Source of the DNA: an uncultured Eubacteriales bacterium
Lineage (GTDB): Bacteria; Bacillota; Clostridia; Oscillospirales; Oscillospiraceae
DNA: 41,901 nt
Direction of reading: 5' to 3'
Assembly (NCBI GenBank): GCA_900550705.1
Contig: URTG01000001.1
Coordinates: 1-41,901, forward strand
The notes beneath the pieces were generated by a model. It did no database searches and was not told the DNA's origin. It was given only the letters and a program-made list of their open reading frames with translations. This document shows positions 7,640 to 15,566 of the stretch, piece by piece. The first letter of the stretch is position 1; every line of letters begins with the position of its first letter. Made by a program: the position numbers and the translations under genes.

Positions 7640-8857
7640 GTGCGAAATCTGTTCCGTCTGCTGCTGGCCTCTGCCCGGGCTAAGGTCATGCCCCTGTGGA
7701 TCAAGCTGCGAATGTGGACCTCACCGGCGTTTCTCAAGGCCCAGGTCCTGGTCCGGATTCGGGAGTTCTTTGCCAAGCTGCTGGACGTCCGGCCCAGGAA
7801 CAAGCGGGACTACTACCCGGTATTCCACTGGCTGGTCAGCAAGCGCCTGGCCTTTGCCCTGGCCATCGGGGTGGGGCTGGTGTCGGTGCTGTACATCTCT
7901 GCCATGGTGCCCGTGGGCCTTTGGAAAAGCGGCGGGGGTGTACCCACCTATCGGTATCGGTCCATCCCCCTGAAATTCCACCAGGGCACGGTGAACATCC
8001 TGGGCAAGGGGGGCTATGTGGCCTACACCGGCGAGGTGAAGGACGGCGCGGCCAACGGCCAGGGGACGCTTTACGACGCCGACGGGAGCACCGTCTACTC
8101 CGGGGAGTTTGCCGACAGTATGTACAACGGCCAGGGGACCCTCTATTACCCCAACGGCAGCCCCCGCTATGTGGGCGGCTTTACCGACAACGAGTATAAC
8201 GGCACCGGCAGCAGCTACCGCCCCAACGGCACCATGGAGTACAGCGGTGACTACGCCGGCGGCGACCGCACCGGCAGCGGCACCCTGTATGACGGGGTGG
8301 GCAGCCCGGTGTTCCAGGGCAGCTTTGTCCGGGGGGAGATCGTCTACCACGACTTCCTCACCCGGCCCACCAGCCAGGTGCCGGAGCTCTACTCCGGCGA
8401 CAGCCAGGTCTATCAGAGCGACCGGGAGTACTGCGTGACCATGCCGGACATCGACGCGGTCTACGCCGTGAAGGACGGCAGCAACACCCTGGACAACCAG
8501 TGGACCGTGGACCGGGTCTATGTCCTGCGCCGGAGCGTGCCCCTGGAGGACGGCGCCTGCTCCAACTTGCGGGAGCTGACCGAGGCCATGGGCCAGCCGC
8601 TGTACTTCGGTACCGCGTGGGTGAATCTGCCCGAGGCGGTGGCCTGGAACCAGGCCGCCCGGAAGGACCCGGACCACATGACCAAAATTCAGATCGACGC
8701 CGCGGCCGGCCTTGAGGACGTCTTCGACGTCTCCGGCTACGACCAGGATTTCCAGATCTACATTTACACCTTCCGGCAGAACGAGCTGCTGTATACCTTC
8801 TATTTCACCGGCGCGGGGGAATCGGAGTTTGTGATGTACGCCATCGAAAAGGCCTGA
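7640..8857 (+). CDS. TM protein with MORN repeats
   Basis: I place the start at GTG 7640, 8 nt after AGGAGG; a GTG at 7631 overlaps the ribosome binding site itself. The 405-aa product has a basic amphipathic N-terminal part (about 1-70), one TM helix (about 72-95, LAFALAIGVGLVSVLYISAMV), and then four to five MORN repeats (about 130-240). The repeats have the form YxGxxxxxxxNGxGTLYxxxG: YTGEVKDGAANGQGTLYDADG, YSGEFADSMYNGQGTLYYPNG, then VGGF and SGDY copies. The remaining 170 residues are a mixed alpha/beta domain I cannot name. With basic residues before the TM, the repeats should lie outside the cytoplasm. MORN repeats mediate protein or lipid contacts. The position within the envelope module suggests a scaffold on the outer face of the membrane. 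Confidence 0.75.
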   Translation: MRNLFRLLLASARAKVMPLWIKLRMWTSPAFLKAQVLVRIREFFAKLLDVRPRNKRDYYPVFHWLVSKRLAFALAIGVGLVSVLYISAMVPVGLWKSGGGVPTYRYRSIPLKFHQGTVNILGKGGYVAYTGEVKDGAANGQGTLYDADGSTVYSGEFADSMYNGQGTLYYPNGSPRYVGGFTDNEYNGTGSSYRPNGTMEYSGDYAGGDRTGSGTLYDGVGSPVFQGSFVRGEIVYHDFLTRPTSQVPELYSGDSQVYQSDREYCVTMPDIDAVYAVKDGSNTLDNQWTVDRVYVLRRSVPLEDGACSNLRELTEAMGQPLYFGTAWVNLPEAVAWNQAARKDPDHMTKIQIDAAAGLEDVFDVSGYDQDFQIYIYTFRQNELLYTFYFTGAGESEFVMYAIEKA

Positions 8858-8891
8858 TCCAGAGAACACCCAGAGAGGAGGCGAGGGGCCA

Positions 8892-10943
8892 GTGAAAACC
8901 AGAACCGCCGGGCGGCTGCGCCGCCTGTGTGCCCTGGCGCTGTGCGCCGCCCTGGTCACCGCCTCCATGGGATGGAGCAGCGGGGCGGCCCTGAGCAGCC
9001 GGACCCTCAGCCTGGAGCAGGCCCAGCGCATGGCCATCAGCAGCAGCAGCGCCATCCGCAAGCAGAACAACCAGATCATTCTGAAGCGGATGAAGTATGT
9101 GGAGGCCGTGGAGGGCATCCGGGCCAAGGTGAAAAACCTGCGGAGCTTCCGCTGGAGTCCCCTCCTCAGCTTCAAATTCCCCCAGCAGCTGGACCTGACG
9201 GAGGAGTACGACCTGAACGTCAAGCCCCTCACCATCCAGACGGAGATCGACACCCTGAAGCACCGCCTGGACGACCTGAAGTATGAGGTCACCCACCAGG
9301 CCAACCAGAAGTATTATGAGGTCTACGCCTTGCAGCAGACCACCGCCTTCACCCAATCCCGCCTGGAGGATGCCCAGACCCAGCTGGCCCGGAACAAGGC
9401 GGCCCTCTCCGGCGGAAAGGCCACCCAGAGCGACGTGGACCGGGCGCAGAAGTCGGTGGACACCCTGACCAAGAGCCTGTCTGCCCAGCTGCGGTCCTTT
9501 GAAAACGCAAAGACCGGCCTGTCGGAGCTGATCGGCGTGGACGTGAGCGTGGGCTACACCTTCGCCAACGGCTTCAAGACGGCGGCCATCCCCCGGGAGC
9601 AGCTGGACAGCCTGACCCAGTACACCCTGGATCACGACCAGTCCTTCTACGAGGCCAAGGCCGCCACCTCCACCGCCAAGCTGAACGTGGATTCCTATGA
9701 GAGCCTGATGCGGGGCCAATACGGCTCGAAGATGAACATCATTCAGAACTACATCAACATGGCCAAGCAGGGCATGGACGTGGACTACGGGGCCTTTCAG
9801 ATCAAGTATAAAGAGATGCTGAACAAGCTGGATCGGCCCTGGGCGGGAAAGATTCGCATTTTGTTCTTCAAATTCACCAAGGAGTGGTTCAAGGGCGAGA
9901 TCGACGGCACCCGATACATCGAGGACGAGATGTACGCCGTCTACACCGCCTGCATGGAATACGGCAACGCCAAAAAGGACCAGGATACCCTGGAAAAGGA
10001 CCTGCGGACCCAGGTGCGGGACGGCTATGAGAACGTGGTCACCGGCTGGAACACCTATGAGACCCTGCAAGACCTGGCCGCCGAGGCTAAGGAGAGCCTG
10101 GAACGTCTGCGGGTGCTCAACCGCATGGGCAAGGCGGACTACACCGAGGTGGCCGACCAGCAGGAGGCCTATCAGGTGGCCCAGCAGGACGCCCTGGACG
10201 CCTTGAAGGAGTATAACAACACCCTCAGCGAGTTCGACCGCCTGACCTGCGGGGCGGTGAGCAAATATCTCAAGGGCACCGGCCTGGGGCTGGACACCGG
10301 CGAGGGCGGCGACGCCTATGCCATTCTGGACCCCATCCACGACCCCTATTACTACATCTACACCAGCGTGGCCGACCTGACCTTCTACCTGGGGGTCAGC
10401 CTCCCGGAGGGGTATGAGCCGGCCATCGACAGCTTCGAGGTCTGGTACGCCGGCACCCAAATCGGGGAACGTACCCCCGTGGGCACCGAGCTGCACCACC
10501 TGGCCCTGGACTACCAGGACACCAGCCAGCTCACCCTCCGCTTCTACCACAGCGGGACCTTTGTGGACGAGTGCGACATCGACGCCTCCGTCCCCCGGGA
10601 CGTGCTGGACATCCAGAAGGCGGAGACCCCCGACCCCGCCGCCCAGCGCAGTGTGGGCAGCTACACCGTCACCACCACCATGGAGGGCGGCGTGTCCGTG
10701 TCTGAGCTGAAGCTCACCCTGAACGCGGTGGAGCACGCCGCCTCCTACACCCTGACCTATGGGGACCGGCAGGTCTACACCACGGAGAAGCGCCCGGTGA
10801 CCCAGTCCTTTCCCTATCTGACCCTGCTCATTGCCAGCCTGGAGGATGTGACCGCCACCCTGTATGACAGCGACGGAAACACCCTGATGCAGGTCCGCTT
10901 TGAGCCTTCTACCCAAGAGCTGATGACCGCCGCCAACGCCTGA
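8892..10943 (+). CDS. Secreted TolC/outer-membrane-efflux-like coiled-coil protein
   Basis: GTG start after GAGAGGAGG. The 683-aa product opens with a classical signal peptide (RRLRRLCALALCAALVTASM, about 8-35). It continues with long helices in the pattern of the outer membrane factor (TolC, PF02321) family: LSLEQAQRMAISSSSAIRKQ near the mature N-terminus, and KAALSGGKATQSDVDRAQKSVDTL (about 169-195), matching the family's A-x-x-x-x-G-x-x-x-x-x-D-V-x-x-A signature. A second helical block (about 350-460) is followed by a beta-rich C-terminal part of about 200 residues. In diderms this fold makes an outer-membrane tunnel; in a monoderm it is more likely a helical stalk in the cell wall. As part of the envelope module it could form the conduit or strut through which a membrane-docked CIS acts. 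Fold call moderate; role inferred. Confidence 0.6.
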   Translation: MKTRTAGRLRRLCALALCAALVTASMGWSSGAALSSRTLSLEQAQRMAISSSSAIRKQNNQIILKRMKYVEAVEGIRAKVKNLRSFRWSPLLSFKFPQQLDLTEEYDLNVKPLTIQTEIDTLKHRLDDLKYEVTHQANQKYYEVYALQQTTAFTQSRLEDAQTQLARNKAALSGGKATQSDVDRAQKSVDTLTKSLSAQLRSFENAKTGLSELIGVDVSVGYTFANGFKTAAIPREQLDSLTQYTLDHDQSFYEAKAATSTAKLNVDSYESLMRGQYGSKMNIIQNYINMAKQGMDVDYGAFQIKYKEMLNKLDRPWAGKIRILFFKFTKEWFKGEIDGTRYIEDEMYAVYTACMEYGNAKKDQDTLEKDLRTQVRDGYENVVTGWNTYETLQDLAAEAKESLERLRVLNRMGKADYTEVADQQEAYQVAQQDALDALKEYNNTLSEFDRLTCGAVSKYLKGTGLGLDTGEGGDAYAILDPIHDPYYYIYTSVADLTFYLGVSLPEGYEPAIDSFEVWYAGTQIGERTPVGTELHHLALDYQDTSQLTLRFYHSGTFVDECDIDASVPRDVLDIQKAETPDPAAQRSVGSYTVTTTMEGGVSVSELKLTLNAVEHAASYTLTYGDRQVYTTEKRPVTQSFPYLTLLIASLEDVTATLYDSDGNTLMQVRFEPSTQELMTAANA

Positions 10944-10959
10944 GAGAGGAGGACCCCAC

Positions 10960-13737
10960 ATGGCAAAGAAATTCAATCAACGCCGCTGGGCCGTCCTGAC
11001 GGCGGCGGTGCTCACCGCCGGGGCCCTGCTGCTGGGCACCCTATACGCCCAGGGCTTCTGGGATGAGAGCCGGGCGGTCCACATCAACGCCCGGACCATC
11101 GAGCCCTCTACCCTGGCCATCGGCACCCACCTGATTCACCTGTCCGCCCTGAGCGACAGCGTGTATGAGCTGGCCCAGACCTCGGCGGAGGAGTCGGGGC
11201 AGGACCAGATCTACTACAAGTCTGAGCTGGGGGGAGACGCCTGGTTCAATATCTCCTCCGCCACCTCGCTGGAGGACATCACCACCGGCGGCGCGCCGGT
11301 GACGGATGAGGAGATCGAGGCCCTGTACTTTACCTATCACACCAAGTCGGACAAAATCACCTATGACCTCCGCACCGGTCAGGCGGTGAACCTGTTCGAC
11401 ATCCGGAACCCCTATGACCTGGAGAGCCTGGACGAGCTGTCCCCCCTGAAAATGCGCTACGACCAGGTGCGGGAGACCCAGGGGGAGAACGACGCCACCC
11501 GCCGCATCGACCAGATCTGGGCCACCCCCGTCAGCGGGGCCGACGGCCCGGCGGCGGTGCAGGACTGGGACAAAAAGCTGGCCGCCCTCCAGTCCTATCT
11601 CACCGTCCTGTCGGAGCACGGGGCGGATTCGAAGGAAATCGACCAGGTGAACACGGTGATGGAGGCGGCGGATGCCGCCCGGCGCTATGAGGTGTTCACC
11701 GTGCTGGAGCCGGTGCTGTCTGACTATCTGGACGAGCTGGGCAAGGGCAAGACCGTGTCCATCACCACCGGCGAGGGGGACGACAAGACCACCGTGGACC
11801 TGATGGAGAACGACCCGGAGCTGATGAGCGCCGTGTCGGAGAGCCTGGGCAACGTGCAGGATGCGCTCATCACCTACGGCGGCAAGATGCTCACCCAGGG
11901 CGAGACCGTGATGAGCCAGACGGAGTACGCCTTCGCCAACGACCTCATTGCCCACGCCGAGAGCGGCGACCACGCCGGCTGCGACGGCGACGTGCAGAAC
12001 CTGATCCTGCTGAGCAATATTCAGAACGACATCATCTCCGACCGCCCCCGGGAGCTGGCCCTGCTGGAGAACACCCTCCTGCCCAAGGCGGGCTCCGCCT
12101 ATCAGCAGATTTTGGGCCAGGGGGAGAGCGCCGAATACCGGGCCGAGGTGGCCAAGCGCTCCGCCCAGGCCCTTCTGGACAGCCTCATCAGCGGGAATGA
12201 GGGGCAGGTCAATACCCGCCGGGGGGAGCTGGAGTTCCTCATCGAGGCCAAGTGCAGCCGGATCGACGCGGCCAGCGGCATGGACTTCATCGACCAGCGG
12301 CTGGACCTGACCAACAACAGCTACGCCACCGTCATTCCCGACGATGCCTTTGCGGAGACCAGCCGGGCCTCGGTGGATACCCACATTCAATTCCTGACCC
12401 AGAAGCGCCGCGCCCTGGAGCTGGCCAGCGGCGGCAATGAGATGGACGCCCTGGTGGCCGAGAAGGAGGATTTGCAGACCCAGCGCCTGGCCGCCCTGGA
12501 CAAGAACGACCTGGCCGGGGCCAAGGCCCTGGCGGAGCAGATCTCCGCCGTGGAGGAGCAGATCCGGACCATGGAGGCGGAGGCCGCCGCCCAGATCGCC
12601 GACGGCCGGGACAAGGTCAAGGACCTGGAGGCCCAGGCCGCGGCGGACCCCGGCAATACCGACCTGCAAAATCAGCTCAGCGCCGCCAAGGCGGAGCTGT
12701 CCAACCTGGAAAACAGCCTGTCCGACGGCTCCCTGGGGGCCATGGTGGCCCAACTGAAGCAGGATGCCCTGTCCGGCCTGTCCGACGGGGACAGCGAGGG
12801 CCAGGCCGCCGCCGCCAACGCGGTGGATGCCCTGTCCGGCCTGCTGGCCACCGACCCCAAGCTGGTGCTGCCGGCCATGCAGGAGATCTACAACCAGCTC
12901 CTCCTGTCTGACGGGGACCAGGATATGATCGACGCCATTGAGCAGGCCATTCTGGACAATCCCAACGCCCTGCGGGACGAGCTCACCGCCGCCCAGCTCC
13001 AGCAGATCGCCCGGGACTATTTCGCCGAAAACGGCGGCGGAACGGGCAGCGGAGGCGGCTCCGGCACCGGCGGGACCGGGAGCGGAAGTACCTCCGGCAG
13101 TGCGGGCTCCGGGACCGGGACCACCCCGGGCGGAACCGGCACGGACGGCGATTCCGCAGACCCCAACGGCGGGACCGACGGGTCCGGCACCAACTCTGGC
13201 ACCGGCAGCAAGACCAACCTGCTGGGCACCGGCGGCATCACCCTGGCCGCCGCCCGGGAGGGCACGGTGGAGCTGGCCGCCCTTCAGCTCTATTACGATG
13301 AGACGGGCAGCCGCGCAGCGGGCCAGCGCCTGGCCGCTATGGCCCAGAACCAAAAGAGCCTGGGCAACCCCATGGTGTTCTCCTCCCTGCGGGATGGCAG
13401 CGGGGAATATGTCCCCCTGTCCGCCGTGCAGGCCCTCACCGGCCGGCGGTATGTCTGGAATAAGAACGCCTCCCTGGGTGTGCTGGCCCGGGGCAGCGAT
13501 TACTACGGCTTCACCGTCTATTCCACCCAGGTCCAGCGGGACCGGGACGGGAACAACACCGAGACCATGGCCCGGGCGGCCAAGTACCAGAACGGGGTCT
13601 ATATCCCCGAGGAATTCGCCTTTGACCAGTTCCAGGTCCAGGCCCTCTATCTCTCCGGCACCGCCCTGGGCTGCGCCGTGGACGACGCGGCCCTGACCCA
13701 GGCCCAGGCGCTGTTCGCCCGGTTCCTGGCCGGCTGA
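10960..13737 (+). CDS. TM-anchored coiled-coil protein with copper-amine-oxidase-N-like wall domain
   Basis: This 925-aa protein has a basic N-terminus and one TM or signal anchor (about 9-28, AVLTAAVLTAGALLLGTLYA), so nearly all of it is extracytoplasmic. Residues about 30-480 are helical with an inner mixed region. Residues 480-600 are a heptad-rich coiled coil (LVAEKEDLQTQRLAALDKNDL and on). Residues about 691-754 are a Gly/Ser/Thr linker. The last 100 residues (YVPLSAVQALTGRRYVWNKNASLGV ... NGVYIPEEF) carry the paired VPL / YVP-F motifs of the copper amine oxidase N-terminal domain family, common at the surface of Clostridia. The TM anchor, long coil, flexible linker and wall domain together look like a spacer crossing the peptidoglycan. 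It follows the TolC-like gene by 16 nt and closes the five-gene envelope module. Confidence 0.65.
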   Translation: MAKKFNQRRWAVLTAAVLTAGALLLGTLYAQGFWDESRAVHINARTIEPSTLAIGTHLIHLSALSDSVYELAQTSAEESGQDQIYYKSELGGDAWFNISSATSLEDITTGGAPVTDEEIEALYFTYHTKSDKITYDLRTGQAVNLFDIRNPYDLESLDELSPLKMRYDQVRETQGENDATRRIDQIWATPVSGADGPAAVQDWDKKLAALQSYLTVLSEHGADSKEIDQVNTVMEAADAARRYEVFTVLEPVLSDYLDELGKGKTVSITTGEGDDKTTVDLMENDPELMSAVSESLGNVQDALITYGGKMLTQGETVMSQTEYAFANDLIAHAESGDHAGCDGDVQNLILLSNIQNDIISDRPRELALLENTLLPKAGSAYQQILGQGESAEYRAEVAKRSAQALLDSLISGNEGQVNTRRGELEFLIEAKCSRIDAASGMDFIDQRLDLTNNSYATVIPDDAFAETSRASVDTHIQFLTQKRRALELASGGNEMDALVAEKEDLQTQRLAALDKNDLAGAKALAEQISAVEEQIRTMEAEAAAQIADGRDKVKDLEAQAAADPGNTDLQNQLSAAKAELSNLENSLSDGSLGAMVAQLKQDALSGLSDGDSEGQAAAANAVDALSGLLATDPKLVLPAMQEIYNQLLLSDGDQDMIDAIEQAILDNPNALRDELTAAQLQQIARDYFAENGGGTGSGGGSGTGGTGSGSTSGSAGSGTGTTPGGTGTDGDSADPNGGTDGSGTNSGTGSKTNLLGTGGITLAAAREGTVELAALQLYYDETGSRAAGQRLAAMAQNQKSLGNPMVFSSLRDGSGEYVPLSAVQALTGRRYVWNKNASLGVLARGSDYYGFTVYSTQVQRDRDGNNTETMARAAKYQNGVYIPEEFAFDQFQVQALYLSGTALGCAVDDAALTQAQALFARFLAG

Positions 13738-13762
13738 AGCGGGACAAAGAAGGAGTGACGTT

Positions 13763-14356
13763 ATGGCGGACTATCCCATCATATCCGATGTGTCCCAGCA
13801 CATGGTACGCATTCTCCGGGAGAAGATGTGCCCCGAGCCCATCCCATCCCCCAACAATATTTCGGTCTCCTCCCCGGCGGAGCAGGACGTGGACTACATC
13901 CTGGGCCTGTATCTGTATGACATCCGGGAGGAGGGCGAGGTGGCCGTTCCCTCGTTGGTGGGAACGGGCCGCACCCGACTGCGTCGGCCCCCCAGGCCTT
14001 ACAGCCTGTATTATATGCTGTTTATCAACGGCTCGTCCCAGATGGGACTGAAGGCTGCGGATACACAGAAAATTCTGGGCCGGGCGGCTCAGATTATCAA
14101 CGACGGAAACGCCGTGGACCCCCGCCAACTGCAAAGCTGGCTGGAGACCCAGGAGCCGCCCATCATCTTCTCCCCAGCAAAAATTTCGTTGGAGGACAAG
14201 GTGCGCGTGTGGTCCGCCATCAACAAGCCCTATCAGGTGAGCTTGTTCTACAAGGCGGCCCCGGTGTTCCTCTCCAGCGAGATTGTGGTGGACCCGCCCC
14301 GGGTCACCGAAGCGGAGTTTACCATCGGGCTGCTGGACGGAAGGGGGGATGGATAA
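13763..14356 (+). CDS. DUF4255 family CIS cap/tail terminator (Afp16/Pvc16-like)
   Basis: This 197-aa protein has the layout of DUF4255, the family of the Afp16/Pvc16 cap that ends the tube and sheath at the top of the particle. It has an N-terminal helix (SDVSQHMVRILREKM), an early Pro-rich INxxNISVSSPAEQD segment, then YILGLYLYDIRE, and a Pro-Tyr motif RRPPRPYSLYYMLFI before a helix ending in the WL-E-x-x-P-P region. It is the first gene of the injection machine proper, 25 nt after the wall protein, with GAAGGAG before the ATG. Usual length for the family is about 180-300 aa. Confident on order, context and motif; I cannot test homology here. Confidence 0.75.
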   Translation: MADYPIISDVSQHMVRILREKMCPEPIPSPNNISVSSPAEQDVDYILGLYLYDIREEGEVAVPSLVGTGRTRLRRPPRPYSLYYMLFINGSSQMGLKAADTQKILGRAAQIINDGNAVDPRQLQSWLETQEPPIIFSPAKISLEDKVRVWSAINKPYQVSLFYKAAPVFLSSEIVVDPPRVTEAEFTIGLLDGRGDG

Positions 14357-15112
14357 ATGGAAAAAATCACGGTGTTCACCCACCGCCTGGACCTGGCGGT
14401 CCGGCTGGTGGACACCACCTCCGGCCGGGGAGTATCCGGCAGCGGCGTCACCGTCCGGGTGGACGGCGTGCCCGTCCCCTTCGACGACAAGGGGAGCGGT
14501 CTGCTGAGTATGCAGAATTTGGGCACGCGGCGCTTTCGGCTTGAGATACGCTCCCCAGCCTATGAGCCGGAGACGCTGTCTGTGGACCTGGACACCCTGG
14601 GAAAGGGTCTCCCTCTGCTGGAGGTGCAGCTCATCCCCGGACCGGGCTACCCCGGCGGCGTGGAATTTCAGACCCTGGCGGGCACTCTGCCCGGAATTCA
14701 GAGCCTGTCCGCCGTCCGTCTGGGGGACAGCGCCTGTCTCATCCGGGCCTTCGACCCCCGCAAGCGGCTGGTGACGCTGTTCAACCCCCACCACCTGGCC
14801 ATGGACCGCCGGTTCTACGCCCTGGTGGACCCGGACAGCGGCGTCTGCGAGCCCTTCGAGATTCTCCGCACCGTGAACGACCAGACCGTAAAAATCGACC
14901 GGGTGCTGGAGACGGCCTTCCGCAATTACTTCCCCATCACGCCCACCGTCCGGGGGCGCTGCCGACCCGATGGCCGGTACTGTCTCCGGGTCCGGGAGGA
15001 GGGGGGCGACGGCCGATGGCTCGTCCGGTGGGAGGGGGCGGACGGCCCCCACTTCCGCACGGTGGACTTCCGCCAGGAGGACCACCCCTGCTTAGAGGAA
15101 GGAGGCGGCTGA
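14357..15112 (+). CDS. Beta-rich CIS structural protein of unknown family
   Basis: This 251-aa protein starts at the base after the previous stop, with AAGGGGGG upstream. The N-terminal about 95 residues alternate short strands (DLAVRLVDTTSGRGVSG, VTVRVDG, FRLEIRSPAYEPETLSVDL) like an Ig or carboxypeptidase-regulatory-like beta sandwich. The rest is also beta-rich and ends in an acidic tail. There is no signal peptide, TM or catalytic motif. Lying between the cap and the PAAR-like gene, it is probably a particle component such as a cap accessory or a sheath or spike decoration. I do not recognise a named family. Confidence 0.55.
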   Translation: MEKITVFTHRLDLAVRLVDTTSGRGVSGSGVTVRVDGVPVPFDDKGSGLLSMQNLGTRRFRLEIRSPAYEPETLSVDLDTLGKGLPLLEVQLIPGPGYPGGVEFQTLAGTLPGIQSLSAVRLGDSACLIRAFDPRKRLVTLFNPHHLAMDRRFYALVDPDSGVCEPFEILRTVNDQTVKIDRVLETAFRNYFPITPTVRGRCRPDGRYCLRVREEGGDGRWLVRWEGADGPHFRTVDFRQEDHPCLEEGGG

Positions 15113-15113
15113 G

Positions 15114-15500
15114 TTGGGAATCCCCGTTGTGACCGGGGGGACCTGCCTGTGTACCATGGGCACCTCCCCCGGACAGATCACCCCCACCAACCAGATGAAC
15201 CTCCGCATGGGCGGCAAGCCTGTGGCCAGCATTGCCGACTGCGCGCCCATGAGCAACGTGGGCACCTGCGGAATGTGCAGCTCGCTGGCCAATCCCGCAG
15301 TCGCCGCAGCCACTGCGGCCGCCCTGGGGGTGCTGACCCCCCAGCCCTGCGTTCCGGCGCCCGCCGGCCCCTGGTCCTGCCCCGGCAAGGTCCGGGTGGG
15401 CGGCAAGCCCGTCCTCACCAGCGACGGCAAGCTCACCTGTGCCTACGGCGGAACCATTTCCATTATGAACCCCGGCCAAATGACCGTGAAAGTAAACTAA
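15114..15500 (+). CDS. DUF4280/PAAR-like spike tip protein
   Basis: This 128-aa protein starts at TTG 15114, 8 nt after GGAAGGAGG, one base past the previous stop. It is rich in Gly, Pro and Cys: the N-terminal GGTCLCTMG, then NLRMGGKPVASIADCAPMSNVGTCGMC, and a C-terminal VRVGGKPVLTSDGKLTCAYGGTISI. These paired GGKPV-x-x-x-D-G/C segments are the pattern of DUF4280, a PAAR-like family found with type VI and other contractile systems. PAAR proteins cap the VgrG spike and sharpen it, often through metal-bound residues. The eight or so Cys residues may bind a metal or form the tip's core. Its place next to the sheath gene rather than the spike genes is normal for this family in some loci. Confidence 0.8.
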   Translation: MGIPVVTGGTCLCTMGTSPGQITPTNQMNLRMGGKPVASIADCAPMSNVGTCGMCSSLANPAVAAATAAALGVLTPQPCVPAPAGPWSCPGKVRVGGKPVLTSDGKLTCAYGGTISIMNPGQMTVKVN

Positions 15501-15520
15501 CATCAGTTTGTGCAACAATG

Positions 15521-15566
15521 AAAGGAGGAAGATTTCGGGACCCGCTCCCGGAATCGAGAAAGTATG
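15521..15566 (+). promoter_or_regulatory. Structured ribosome binding site of the sheath gene: hairpin between Shine-Dalgarno and start codon
   Basis: The strong Shine-Dalgarno AAAGGAGGAA (15521-15530) lies 33 nt from the ATG at 15564, too far for normal use. The intervening bases form a 10-bp stem with one G-U pair (15531-15540 with 15546-15555) and a CCCGC loop. With the hairpin folded, only 8 nt (GAGAAAGT) remain between the stem and the ATG, giving the ideal spacing. No better Shine-Dalgarno exists nearer the start. A 17-codon frame from ATG 15518 overlaps this site and stops at 15571, 4 nt into the sheath gene, and could instead provide translational coupling. Confidence 0.65.

Noticed and set aside
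8805..13353. Long minus-strand open frames opposite the TolC-like and wall-domain genes
   Set aside because: Same antisense artefact: GC-rich codon bias removes stops; products are His/Gly/Leu/Val-rich without motifs or ribosome binding sites.
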